NCBI RefSeq assembly: GCF_900591205.1
Contig: NZ_UUPU01000001.1
Span: 310,001-374,000, forward strand
Length of the DNA stretch: 64,000 nucleotides
Direction: 5' to 3'
DNA from: Pseudomonas viridiflava
GTDB lineage: Bacteria; Pseudomonadota; Gammaproteobacteria; Pseudomonadales; Pseudomonadaceae
Both the position numbers and the translations under genes were made by a program. The notes beneath the pieces are model-generated. The model was not told where the DNA came from. It was given only the letters and a program-made list of their open reading frames with translations, and made no database searches. This document shows positions 56,437 to 64,000 of the stretch, piece after piece; positions within the stretch are counted from its first letter, which is position 1; every line of letters starts with the position of its first letter.

Positions 56437-57378
56437 ATGTCCTCTCGCGAAATCCGCATCGCCACCCGTAAAAGCGCCCTGGCCTTGTGGCAGGCCGAAT
56501 ACGTCAAAGCCCGCCTTGAGCAGGCTCATCCTGGCCTCACGGTGACCCTGGTGCCCATGGTCAGTCGTGGCGACAAGCTGCTGGACTCGCCACTCTCGAA
56601 AATCGGCGGCAAGGGCCTGTTCGTCAAAGAGCTGGAAACCGCGCTGCTGGAAAACGAAGCCGACATCGCCGTGCATTCGATGAAGGACGTGCCCATGGAC
56701 TTCCCCGAAGGGCTGGGCCTGTTTTGCATCTGCGAGCGTGAAGACCCGCGCGATGCCTTCGTTTCCAACAACTATGCCTCCCTGGATGAGCTGCCGCTGG
56801 GCAGCATCGTCGGTACGTCGAGCCTGCGTCGCCAGGCACAGCTGTTGACGCGCCGCCCGGACCTGCAAATCCGCTTTTTGCGCGGCAACGTCAATACCCG
56901 TCTGGCCAAGCTGGACGCCGGTGAATATGACGCAATCATCCTCGCTGCGGCCGGGTTGATCCGGCTGGGCTTCGAAGACCGTATCACCTCGGCCATCAGT
57001 GTCGAGGACAGCTTGCCGGCTGGCGGGCAGGGCGCCGTAGGCATTGAATGCCGCACCTTAGACAGTGAAATCCACGCGCTGCTCAAACCCCTGGACCACC
57101 ACGATACCGAAGTACGGGTCACCGCCGAACGTGCCCTGAACAAGCACCTCAATGGTGGCTGTCAGGTGCCGATCGCCTGCTACGCCGTGCTCGAAGGCGA
57201 AAACCTGTGGCTGCGTGGCCTGGTGGGTGACCCGGAAGGTGGCACCTTGCTGACCGCCGAAGTGCGCGGCCCGCAGCGCGATGCTACGGCGCTGGGTATT
57301 CAGGTGGCTGAAGAGCTGCTGGACAAGGGCGCCGGCGCCATTTTGCAAAAAGTCTACGGCGAGGCCGGCCCGCAGTGA
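56437..57378 (+). CDS. hemC: Porphobilinogen deaminase
   Basis: A 313-residue enzyme that polymerises four porphobilinogens to hydroxymethylbilane. The dipyrromethane cofactor attaches to Cys in [11 protein letters not shown] (about residue 241), and the catalytic and Arg-rich segments [13 protein letters not shown] and SLRRQAQL are present. Its stop overlaps the hemD GTG start, so translation is coupled. First gene of hemCDXY, 137 bases after algR. Confidence 0.96.
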   Translation: MSSREIRIATRKSALALWQAEYVKARLEQAHPGLTVTLVPMVSRGDKLLDSPLSKIGGKGLFVKELETALLENEADIAVHSMKDVPMDFPEGLGLFCICEREDPRDAFVSNNYASLDELPLGSIVGTSSLRRQAQLLTRRPDLQIRFLRGNVNTRLAKLDAGEYDAIILAAAGLIRLGFEDRITSAISVEDSLPAGGQGAVGIECRTLDSEIHALLKPLDHHDTEVRVTAERALNKHLNGGCQVPIACYAVLEGENLWLRGLVGDPEGGTLLTAEVRGPQRDATALGIQVAEELLDKGAGAILQKVYGEAGPQ

Positions 57379-58133
57379 CCGACTGGCGCGTGCTGTTGAC
57401 GCGGCCCGCCGAGGAATCGGCGGCCGTGGCGGCGGTATTGTCCGACGCCGGCATTTTCAGCAGCAGCTTGCCGTTGCTGGACACCGCGCCGCTACCCGTC
57501 ACCGCCGAACAACAAGCCATCTTCGGTGACCTTGGCCGCTATTGCGCGGTGATCGTGGTGAGCAAGCCGGCTGCGCGTCTTGCCGTGCAACAGCTGACTC
57601 AAGCCTGGCCGCAGTTGCCCTGGTTCAGTGTCGGCGCCGCCACCGCCCAGGTACTGGCTGAGCACGGGTTGAACGTCCACTACCCGCAAACGGGCGACGA
57701 CAGCGAGGCATTGCTTCAATTGCCTGCGTTGCGCGAGGCTATCGCACGGCCCGATGCCCGGGTGCTGATCCTGCGGGGCGAGGGCGGTCGGGAGCTGCTG
57801 GCTGAGCGTTTGCGCGAGCAAGGTGCTAGTGTCGACTACATAGAGTTGTACCGCCGTTTCCTTCCGGCCTACGACGCCGGTGTTCTGATGCAACGCATCC
57901 AGTTGGAACGCCTGAACGGCGTGGTGGTCAGCAGTGGGCAGGGTTTTTTGCATCTGCAAGCCCTGGCGGGCGCCGATTGGCCCCAGGTGGCACGGCTGCC
58001 GTTGTTCGTGCCGAGCCCGCGAGTCTGTGAGATGGCGCGGGCTGGCGGCGCAGAAAAAGTTGTGGATTGTCGCGGCGCGAGTGCCGCGGCTTTGTTAGTG
58101 GCGATACGGAGCTATACCGTTCCCACTCTCTGA
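57375..58133 (+). CDS. hemD: Uroporphyrinogen-III synthase
   Basis: A 252-residue two-domain protein that cyclises hydroxymethylbilane with inversion of ring D. The family is poorly conserved in sequence; visible signatures are [39 protein letters not shown] and [12 protein letters not shown]. It starts with GTG four bases inside the hemC end. The position between hemC and hemX confirms the call. Confidence 0.93.
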   Translation: MTDWRVLLTRPAEESAAVAAVLSDAGIFSSSLPLLDTAPLPVTAEQQAIFGDLGRYCAVIVVSKPAARLAVQQLTQAWPQLPWFSVGAATAQVLAEHGLNVHYPQTGDDSEALLQLPALREAIARPDARVLILRGEGGRELLAERLREQGASVDYIELYRRFLPAYDAGVLMQRIQLERLNGVVVSSGQGFLHLQALAGADWPQVARLPLFVPSPRVCEMARAGGAEKVVDCRGASAAALLVAIRSYTVPTL

Positions 58134-58151
58134 TACGCAAAGGACGGATAC

Positions 58152-59279
58152 GTGAGCGAAACAGCCTTGCCTAAAGATGAAACCCAACCCGCACTTGATG
58201 CGCCGGTTGAGTCACCGGTCACCGCGCCGCGCCGTGGCAATGGCCTGGCAATTGTCGCCCTGCTGCTGGGCGCCGCCGGTGCCGCCGCCGGTGGTTGGGG
58301 GATTTGGCAGGTCCGTGCCCTGCAAGCCAGCAGCCAGCAACAGTTGGGCCAGGTGCAGACCCTCGATGACCAGTCCCAGACCCTCAAGCAAACTCAGCAG
58401 CAATTGGCGGCGCGCCTGGCGCAGTTGCCGGGTGCGGACGAGCTTGAAGAGCGCCGCCGTCTGGTGGCCCAGTTGCAGGGTGATCAGCAGCGCTTGAGCC
58501 AGCGCCTGGAAACCGTGCTGGGCGCCAGTCGTCAAGATTGGCGTTTGGCCGAGGCCGAGCATCTGATTCGTCTGGCGAGCCTGCGGCTGTCCGCCTTGCA
58601 AGATATCAACAGCGCCCAGGCGCTGGTCCAGGGGGCCGACGAGATTCTGCGCGAGCAGAGCGACCCCGGCTCCTACGCCGCCCGCGAGCAACTGGCCAAG
58701 AGCCTGGCCGCGCTGCGCAGCACCGAGCAGCCGGATCGCACCGGGCTGTACCTGCAATTGGCGGCCTTGCGTGATCAGGTCGTGCAACTGGCGGCCATCG
58801 CCCCTGAATATCAACTCACCGAGCCGGCTTCCCAAGGCCGTCCAAGCACCGATACGGACAGCCGATGGAGCCAGTGGTGGGAGCAGATTTCGCGCTACTT
58901 CCGCATCGACTTCAACCCGGATGACAACATCCGTCCGCTGCTGGCCGGCCAAGGCTTGAACCAGGTGCGCCTGGCCCTGAGCCTGGCGCTGGAGCAGGCG
59001 CAGTGGGCGGCGCTCAATGGTGAAACGGCGGTGTACAGCCGCTCTCTGGGTGAGGCGCGCAGCGTGCTGCAGGACAACTTCAACCAGGACAACCCGCAAA
59101 GCAAGGCGATGCTGGCGCGTATCGCCGAGCTTGAGCCCAAGGCCGTTTCGGTGGTGACACCGGACCTGGCCGCGAGCCTGGCAGCCGTGCAGGCGTACCT
59201 TGAGCGTCGTCACTTGTCTGCCGACGAAGCCAAGGCGGCGGCGGGCACGTCGGCGGCTACCCCAGCGAAGCAGGAGTAG
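58152..59279 (+). CDS. hemX: HemX, membrane protein of the haem biosynthesis operon
   Basis: A 375-residue inner-membrane protein with one N-terminal membrane segment (about residues 35-55), followed by a long periplasmic coiled coil rich in Gln and Leu and a C-terminal HemX domain. It is often labelled uroporphyrinogen-III methyltransferase, but no SAM-binding methylase motifs are present. Function unclear; probably a scaffold in haem synthesis. GTG start 19 bases after hemD. Confidence 0.9.
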   Translation: MSETALPKDETQPALDAPVESPVTAPRRGNGLAIVALLLGAAGAAAGGWGIWQVRALQASSQQQLGQVQTLDDQSQTLKQTQQQLAARLAQLPGADELEERRRLVAQLQGDQQRLSQRLETVLGASRQDWRLAEAEHLIRLASLRLSALQDINSAQALVQGADEILREQSDPGSYAAREQLAKSLAALRSTEQPDRTGLYLQLAALRDQVVQLAAIAPEYQLTEPASQGRPSTDTDSRWSQWWEQISRYFRIDFNPDDNIRPLLAGQGLNQVRLALSLALEQAQWAALNGETAVYSRSLGEARSVLQDNFNQDNPQSKAMLARIAELEPKAVSVVTPDLAASLAAVQAYLERRHLSADEAKAAAGTSAATPAKQE

Positions 59280-59284
59280 AGCCG

Positions 59285-60526
59285 ATGAAGCGTTTCTATG
59301 TGATCCTGGTGCTGGCTATTGCGATCGCCCTGGCACTGGCCGTGGGCATTTCGAAACACACCGGTTACGTGCTGATTACCTACCCGCATGTGCTGCATTA
59401 CGAGTCGAGCCTGTGGGCGACCGTGGTAGCGATCGCCGCCATCGGCCTGGCGATTTACTTGATCCGTGTGCTGCTGGGGCTGGTCTCGACCTCCGGTGGC
59501 GTGGTCAACCCGTGGTCACGGCGTAACCGCAGCCGCCGCGTGCAGGTCGCCATAGAGCAGGGCCAGATGGACCTCGCCGAGGGTCGTTGGGCCAGCGCCG
59601 AACGCCACCTGCACCGCGCCGCCGAAGCCGAGCGCCAGCCATTGCTCTACTACCTCGGCGCGGCGCGTGCCGCCAATGAACAGGGGCGCTATGAAGAATC
59701 TGATGGCCTGCTGGAACGGGCCCTTGAGCGACAACCCCAGGCTGAGCTGGCGGTTGCCCTAAGCCATGCGCAACTGCAACTGGACCGGGGCGATACTGAC
59801 GGCGCGTTGACCACCTTGCAGGCGATGCACGAGCGTCACCCTCACAACGCCCAGGTGCTGCGCCAATTGCAGCGTCTGCACCAGCAGCGGGGCGACTGGT
59901 CGTCAGTGATCCGCCTGCTGCCGGAGCTGCGTAAAGACAAGGTGCTGCCTGCTGGCGAGCTGGCTGAGCTTGAGCGGCGCGCCTGGGGTGAGAACCTCAG
60001 CCTGGCTGCCCAGCGCGAAGAGCAGGGCGAAGCAGGCTTGCAGTCCCTGGAGCGGGCCTGGCAACAACTCACGTCCGCCCAGCGTCAGGAGCCGCAATTG
60101 GTCCTGGCGTATGCCGAGCAGTTGCGCCAACTGGGCGCCGATGCCAAGGCCGAAGAAGCGCTGCGGGGCGCGATCAAGCGCGGCTACGACAGCCACCTGA
60201 TCCGCCTCTACGGCCTGTTGCGCGGCAGTGACCCGGCAAAGCAATTGAAGTTTGCCGAAGGGTGGCTCAAGGATCACCCCGGCGATGCCAGCCTGCTGCT
60301 GACTTTAGGCCGCCTGTGTCTGCAAAACAGCCTATGGGGCAAGGCGCGGGATTACCTGGAGGGTAGCCTGCAAGTACAGCGCAACCCCGAGGCGTGTGCC
60401 GAGTTGGCGCGCCTGCTGGCGCAGTTGGGGGATACCGAGCGCAGCAACCAGTTGTTCCAGGAAGGGCTGGGCCTACTGGATAACCGCTTGCTGGCGTCGC
60501 CGTTGCCTGTTCCTGCGCGGGTTTGA
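59285..60526 (+). CDS. hemY: HemY, TPR-containing haem biosynthesis protein
   Basis: A 413-residue protein with two N-terminal membrane segments (about residues 5-22 and 42-65) and a long cytoplasmic region of TPR-like helical repeats (GRWASAERHLHRAAEAERQ, GRYEESDGLLERALERQ). It is the proteobacterial HemY, unrelated to Bacillus protoporphyrinogen oxidase of the same name. It lies five bases after hemX and is the last gene of the hem operon. A GC-rich hairpin follows at 60541. Confidence 0.9.
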   Translation: MKRFYVILVLAIAIALALAVGISKHTGYVLITYPHVLHYESSLWATVVAIAAIGLAIYLIRVLLGLVSTSGGVVNPWSRRNRSRRVQVAIEQGQMDLAEGRWASAERHLHRAAEAERQPLLYYLGAARAANEQGRYEESDGLLERALERQPQAELAVALSHAQLQLDRGDTDGALTTLQAMHERHPHNAQVLRQLQRLHQQRGDWSSVIRLLPELRKDKVLPAGELAELERRAWGENLSLAAQREEQGEAGLQSLERAWQQLTSAQRQEPQLVLAYAEQLRQLGADAKAEEALRGAIKRGYDSHLIRLYGLLRGSDPAKQLKFAEGWLKDHPGDASLLLTLGRLCLQNSLWGKARDYLEGSLQVQRNPEACAELARLLAQLGDTERSNQLFQEGLGLLDNRLLASPLPVPARV

Positions 60527-60540
60527 TGTAGGAAAGGCCC

Positions 60541-60575
60541 AGGGGTTGGCTCGGATGTTTCTGAGAGCCACCCCT
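60541..60575 (+). terminator. Hairpin after hemY
   Basis: AGGGGTTGGCTC and GAGAGCCACCCCT pair with two mismatches around a 10-base loop, 15 bases after the hemY stop. No T-run follows, so its terminator role is uncertain. Confidence 0.4.
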
Positions 60576-60762
60576 TCAAAGTCTCGCAAATAACCAGGCT
60601 AGAGCGCTTATAGGTGTGCTCCTACGTCTGGTGGTTCCAAGTCTTCCATATTCTGACGGCTTGTCCTTACGATCTCGCAGAATCGTCTGCTCTGGCGTGT
60701 ATTGAAAGGGGTCAGTCCTTTCCTCTACCGTATTGATCTATATTTCGCGGTGCGGATAAAGC

Positions 60763-61281
60763 ATGTATTTTGCCCCTTCACGTTCCTTGTTTTTCTTTGC
60801 GTTCCTGGCGGGTGCGCTGACGTTGGGCGCGTCCTTTTACCTGGAGTTCGGTGCGTCGCTAAGGCCGTGTTTCCTGTGCCAGATGCAGCGGGTCTTCCTG
60901 GCGGCCTTTATGTTGATCAATCTGGCCGCGGCTCTCCATAACCCCAAGCATTCCGTTACCTACTTGTACGGGCTGGCAAGCATGGGCTGTGCGTTGTTCG
61001 GGGCAATCACCGCCGTGCGTCAAGTGTTGCTACAAAATGCCGCACCAGACCAGGTCGATTGCTTGCCCAGCCTGCAGCACATGCTCGAACACCTGTCGCT
61101 GTTGCAGGCGCTGCAAGCGACCGTCAAAGGCACCGTTGATTGTGTGGAAATCAACTGGACGCTGTTTGATCTGAGCCTTCCCGAGTGGAGCCTGCTGTTT
61201 TTCGTCGGCATGTTGATGCTGGGCATCATGCAGTTTTCACGGCTGTTTTTTAGCCAGCGTCTGCACCCGGCAAGGCGCTGA
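60763..61281 (+). CDS. dsbB: Disulfide bond formation protein DsbB (DsbH-type)
   Basis: A 172-residue inner-membrane quinone reductase that reoxidises DsbA. Four membrane segments are visible. The first periplasmic loop has the CFLCQ redox pair at about residue 36; the second loop has the Cys pair spread over VDCLPS and TVDCVEI. In P. aeruginosa the gene at this position is one of two DsbB-type paralogues. The ribosome-binding site is weak (GGATAAAGC), and no clear promoter is seen beyond an inverted repeat GAAAGG/CCTTTC at 60704-60722. Confidence 0.92.
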   Translation: MYFAPSRSLFFFAFLAGALTLGASFYLEFGASLRPCFLCQMQRVFLAAFMLINLAAALHNPKHSVTYLYGLASMGCALFGAITAVRQVLLQNAAPDQVDCLPSLQHMLEHLSLLQALQATVKGTVDCVEINWTLFDLSLPEWSLLFFVGMLMLGIMQFSRLFFSQRLHPARR

Positions 61282-61487
61282 AAATCAGGTGCGGTTGTAG
61301 GGCGGGATTAAACACTTGTATGAACTTTCTGTCCTGCGTACCTTGAAGCCATAGTCATGCGGGCATAATCTGGCCCGCACGCGTTATTAAAACCGTTTGT
61401 CAGATACGGCCTTGTCCGGCTGCCGCTTTAACCTTGAAGTGTTGTGCGGGCAAGGCGGCAGCGCCCCTATAGGGAAGAGAGATCATC

Positions 61488-61946
61488 ATGCTGGAAAGTT
61501 GTCAGAATGCTCAGGAACGCTGGGGTGGGGTGCACAAGCTGATCGACAGATGGTTGAAGGCACGTCACGAACTGGTTCGGGCCTTTGATGCTCTCGGCGC
61601 CAAGCCTGAGGCACTGGCTGAGAATCGCGAGCAGTTGCAAGAATTCTGCGGAGTATTGGTGGACTACGTGTCGGCCGGCCATTTCGGTATCTACTTGCAG
61701 CTGAACAAAGAGGCGGAAGACTTCGACGATCAGCGTGGTCTGGACTTGGCCAAAACCCTCTCTCCGCGTATTGATGTGATCACTGAAAAGCTGCTTGCTT
61801 TCAACGATCTGTGTGACGCCGGAAACTGTGTTGCTGAAAAATTCAAAGAGTTGGGGGCATTGCTGCACGAGCGTTTCGAGCTGGAAGACTGCTTGATCGA
61901 AGTGCTGCACAACGCTCACAAGGAAGAGCCTGTGACCCAGGCTTGA
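61488..61946 (+). CDS. algQ: Anti-sigma-70 factor AlgQ/Rsd
   Basis: A 152-residue Rsd/AlgQ protein that binds region 4 of sigma-70 and shifts RNA polymerase to alternative factors; in P. aeruginosa it affects alginate and pyoverdine. The signatures [18 protein letters not shown] and [17 protein letters not shown] are those of AlgQ. It carries its own leader of about 200 bases and ends at the bidirectional terminator at 61963. Neighbours algR and algP make this the alginate regulatory cluster known from P. aeruginosa. Confidence 0.94.
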   Translation: MLESCQNAQERWGGVHKLIDRWLKARHELVRAFDALGAKPEALAENREQLQEFCGVLVDYVSAGHFGIYLQLNKEAEDFDDQRGLDLAKTLSPRIDVITEKLLAFNDLCDAGNCVAEKFKELGALLHERFELEDCLIEVLHNAHKEEPVTQA

Positions 61947-61962
61947 CCCTGCAATAGCCCTA

Positions 61963-61996
61963 CAAAAAACGGTGCGCATGACGCACCGTTTTTTAT
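61963..61996. terminator. Bidirectional terminator between algQ and FKBP gene
   Basis: AAAAAACGGTGCG-CATGA-CGCACCGTTTTTT: a long stem with A and T runs, between convergent stops. Confidence 0.92.
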
Positions 61997-62000
61997 TGGT

Positions 62001-62678
62001 TCAATGGCGGGTGCCGAGCAATTCGATCTCGAACACCAGCGGTGTATTCGGCGGGATCAACTCACCGGCACCGTCGGCGCCATAGGCTTGGGCCGATGGG
62101 ATCACCAGGCGCCATTTTGCGCCCACCGGCATCTGTTGCAACGCACTGCTCCAGCCGCTGATCACACTGTCCAGCCGAAACCATTGAGGCTGCGTGCTCT
62201 GATCGAACACGGTGCCGTCGGGGAGACGCCCCACGTATTTCACTTGAACCTGGTCACTGGCCGCCGGTTTGTTGCCGGTGCCCGGCGTGAGTTCCGTGAG
62301 CAGGATTCCATCCGCCAGTTCGCGCACACCTTTTGCGGTTTTTTCTCTGCTCAGAAATTGCTGTTCCGCCGCGAGTGTTTTTTCGCTTTGTGGTGCCTGC
62401 GCATCGGCTTCGCTCTGCGCTTCGTGCTGCGCCAGAATTTGTTCGATACGTGCGTTATCCAGCGCCAGCGGTTTGCCTTGATAGGCTTGCTTGAGGCCAT
62501 CAATCAGGGCCTGGATCTGCAGGTCGGGAACCTCCTGACGCAGTCGCTCACCGAGGCTCGCACCCAGGCTGTAGGCGAGGTCGTGCGGATCCTGGTCGGT
62601 AGTTTTGGGCGGCGACTGCTCGCTCGCATTGGCCACTGAAATCGCCAGGCCGAGCACAAGAAAAAGGTAACGCGACAT
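62001..62678 (-). CDS. Periplasmic FKBP-type peptidyl-prolyl isomerase
   Basis: A 225-residue protein with an N-terminal signal peptide (MSRYLFLVLGLAISVANA), a helical dimerisation domain like that of FkpA/Mip (LAYSLGASLGERLRQE, residues about 30-110), then an FKBP domain from about 120 (VQVKYVGRLPDGTVFDQS, GWSSALQQMPVGAKWRLVIP). It catalyses proline isomerisation in the periplasm. The ATG at 62678 has GGGAGG at ideal spacing. Convergent with algQ, divergent from algP, as in PAO1. Confidence 0.9.
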   Translation of the reverse strand: MSRYLFLVLGLAISVANASEQSPPKTTDQDPHDLAYSLGASLGERLRQEVPDLQIQALIDGLKQAYQGKPLALDNARIEQILAQHEAQSEADAQAPQSEKTLAAEQQFLSREKTAKGVRELADGILLTELTPGTGNKPAASDQVQVKYVGRLPDGTVFDQSTQPQWFRLDSVISGWSSALQQMPVGAKWRLVIPSAQAYGADGAGELIPPNTPLVFEIELLGTRH

Positions 62679-62870
62679 GGGCATCCTCCCGCCGAAAGTG
62701 CGACGGATTATGCCAGTGTGAGGGCGTAAAAAGTGCCGCGTATTTTCGTTATAGCGATAAGAATTTTCGTACGGTGCAACGCAAGGCAAACGATACTGTC
62801 AACATGCCCTAGCGGCGGTAAGAGCAGAGGGCTAGTATGAGCCGCACCCACGTCAGCCAGGAGGTAAACC

Positions 62871-63953
62871 ATGTCGGCCAAACAGAAGCCTGTTAATACC
62901 CCGTTGCATTTACTCCAACAACTTTCGGGCAGCTTGCTCGAACATCTGGAAAGCGCATGTTCCCAAGCGTTGGCCGATGCAGAAAAACTGCTCGCCAAGC
63001 TGGAAAAACAACGCGGTAAAGCGCAAGAAAAGCTGCACAAATCCCGCACCAAACTGCAGGACGCCGCCACTGCCGGCAAGGCCAAGGCACAAGCCAAAGC
63101 CAAAGACGCGGTCAAAGAACTTGAGGACCTGCTGGACGCTCTCAAGGATCGCCAGGCTGAAACCCGCGCCTACATTTCCCAACTCAAAAAAGATGCTCAA
63201 GAAAGCCTGAAACTGGCCCAGGGCGTTGGTCGTGTGAAGGAAGCTGTAGCTAAGGTGCTGGGCGCTCGTACGCCTGCAAAAGCCGTTGCAGCGAGCGCGG
63301 CGAAAAAGCCGGCCAGCAAAGCTGTTGCCGCCAAGCCAGCTGCCAAAGCTGCTGCTGCAAAACCAGCCGCCAAGCCAGCTGCCAAAACCGCAGCTGCAAA
63401 ACCAGCCGCCAAGCCAGCGGCCAAAACCGCAGCTGCAAAACCAGCCGCCAAGCCAGCTGCTAAAACCGCAGCTGCAAAACCAGCGACCAAGCCAGCTGCT
63501 AAAACCGCTGCTGCAAAACCAGCCGCCAAGCCAGCTGCTAAAACCGTTGCTGCAAAACCAGCCGCCAAGCCAGTTGCTAAAACCGCAGCTGCAAAACCAG
63601 CCGCCAAGCCAGCCGCCAAGCCAGCTGCTAAAACCGTTGCTGCAAAACCAGCCGCCAAGCCAGTTGCTAAAACCGCTGCTGCGAAACCAGCTGCCAAGCC
63701 AGTTGCCAAAACCGCTGCTGCAAAACCAGCGGCCAAGCCAGTTGCCAAAACCGCTGCTGCAAAACCAGCCGCCAAGCCAGCAGCCAAACCTGCTGCTGCA
63801 AAGCCAGCCGTTAAGCCAGCTGCCGCAAAACCGGCCCCGGCCAAGCCAGCCGCCCCGGCTGCTGCGCCGGCAGCGTCCACCGCTCCAACCGCACCGGCCA
63901 GCAGCACGCCTGCACCGGTAGCGCCAAGCACCACGCCAACCAGCGCTTCCTAA
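62871..63953 (+). CDS. algP: Histone H1-like regulator AlgP with lysine-rich tandem repeats
   Basis: A 360-residue protein. Residues 1-125 are a helical, coiled-coil-rich domain (LEHLESACSQALADAEKLLAKLEKQ); from about 130 to the end is a low-complexity tail of KPAAK-type repeats. In P. aeruginosa AlgP (AlgR3) is a histone H1-like DNA-binding activator of algD whose repeats vary between strains. The tail is built of a 13-residue unit. AGGAGGTAA precedes the ATG. Its stop overlaps that of a convergent gene. Confidence 0.93.
   Translation: MSAKQKPVNTPLHLLQQLSGSLLEHLESACSQALADAEKLLAKLEKQRGKAQEKLHKSRTKLQDAATAGKAKAQAKAKDAVKELEDLLDALKDRQAETRAYISQLKKDAQESLKLAQGVGRVKEAVAKVLGARTPAKAVAASAAKKPASKAVAAKPAAKAAAAKPAAKPAAKTAAAKPAAKPAAKTAAAKPAAKPAAKTAAAKPATKPAAKTAAAKPAAKPAAKTVAAKPAAKPVAKTAAAKPAAKPAAKPAAKTVAAKPAAKPVAKTAAAKPAAKPVAKTAAAKPAAKPVAKTAAAKPAAKPAAKPAAAKPAVKPAAAKPAPAKPAAPAAAPAASTAPTAPASSTPAPVAPSTTPTSAS
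63344..63790 (+). repeat. 39-bp minisatellite in algP
   Basis: About eleven in-frame copies of a 39-bp unit encoding TAAAKPAAKPAAK, with scattered substitutions (TVAAK, PVAK, PATK). One unit near the middle has a 12-bp insertion (an extra KPAA), making it 51 bp. Both insertions and losses of whole units keep the frame. Confidence 0.85.
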
Positions 63954-64000
63954 GTGCCGGTGGCCACGACGCGCAGCTGTTGCAGCGCGTCGTGGTCAAG
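63950..64000 (-). CDS. C-terminal end of a convergent gene, possibly TIGR02444 family
   Basis: The minus strand is open from the window edge to a TAG at 63950, encoding LDHDALQQLRVVATGT. Its stop overlaps the algP stop by two bases. The DALQxLRVAA-like ending resembles TIGR02444 family proteins, which I recall beside algP in fluorescent pseudomonads. Only 16 residues are visible, so the call is tentative. Confidence 0.4.
   Translation of the reverse strand, partial: LDHDALQQLRVVATGT

Noticed and set aside
63344..63790. Regular repeats considered as a CRISPR array
   Set aside because: Units are contiguous, coding and without unique spacers.
63197..63934. Long open frames on both strands over the algP repeats
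   Set aside because: Low-complexity repeats keep several frames open; only the frame with the coiled-coil N-terminus and AGGAGGTAA site is real.

Overview
The window is a contiguous piece of a Pseudomonas chromosome, most likely from the P. fluorescens group. Gene content and order follow the rpoZ-to-algP arc I know from P. aeruginosa PAO1 (about PA5337 down to PA5253). The intergenic gaps carry the GTGGGAGCTGGCTTGCC and GTGGGAGGGGGCTTGCC REP palindromes typical of fluorescent pseudomonads. Coding is dense with high G+C codon use throughout. I see no prophage, insertion sequence, tRNA, rRNA or CRISPR array, so this is core genome, and the less obvious content is mostly regulatory DNA.

Layout. 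1-9.1 kb: rpoZ, gmk and yicC on the minus strand, diverging from rph and a DUF4870 membrane protein; then crc/pyrE (divergent), argB, algC, dut and coaBC. 9.3-12.5 kb: radC, a dipeptide-type ABC binding protein, and rpmB-rpmG. 12.5-26 kb is an amine and amino-acid catabolic block: a cupin gene diverging from kauB/pauC (aldehyde dehydrogenase), an MFS transporter, a phospholipase-D lipoprotein, a MocR regulator diverging from a DUF1127 gene, pauB-type oxidase, YkgJ, dadR diverging from dadA-ridA-dadX, then pauR and a cytochrome c5. 26-39 kb: CoA transferase, xpt, rep, an EAL phosphodiesterase (ProE-like), MATE pump with LysR regulator, chemoreceptor, comM, ubiK. 39.6-43 kb: glnK-amtB, yjbQ, sutA. 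43-51.8 kb: the lptM-lysA-dapF-DUF484-xerC-HAD operon, cyaY, DUF1289, rnk and cyaA. 52-64 kb: small proteins, a GST, argH, algR-hemC-hemD-hemX-hemY, dsbB, algQ, an FKBP and algP, with the tail of a convergent gene at the right edge.

How the genes work together. Polyamine breakdown (pauB oxidase, kauB dehydrogenase) lies beside its probable repressor PauR. An 18-bp operator-like sequence related to the E. coli PuuR site occurs upstream of kauB/cupin, in a variant form over the pauR promoter, and more weakly upstream of pauB. Alanine catabolism (dadR/dadA/ridA/dadX) is interleaved with it. Nitrogen control shows as a sigma-54 promoter with two NtrC-like enhancers ahead of glnK-amtB. The alginate-linked regulators algR, algQ and algP cluster at the right, as in P. 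aeruginosa, but algR has no adjacent sensor kinase gene and carries a near-consensus CRP/Vfr site upstream, while cyaA lies in the same window. A FliA-type promoter precedes the chemoreceptor gene. Ten REP/REPIN elements occupy intergenic ends, including one with perfect 33-bp arms between a GST gene and argH.

I did not find a clearly new multi-gene system. The strongest leads are the PauR operator set, the dyad between crc and pyrE, the MocR/DUF1127 pair, the algR upstream region and the algP minisatellite.
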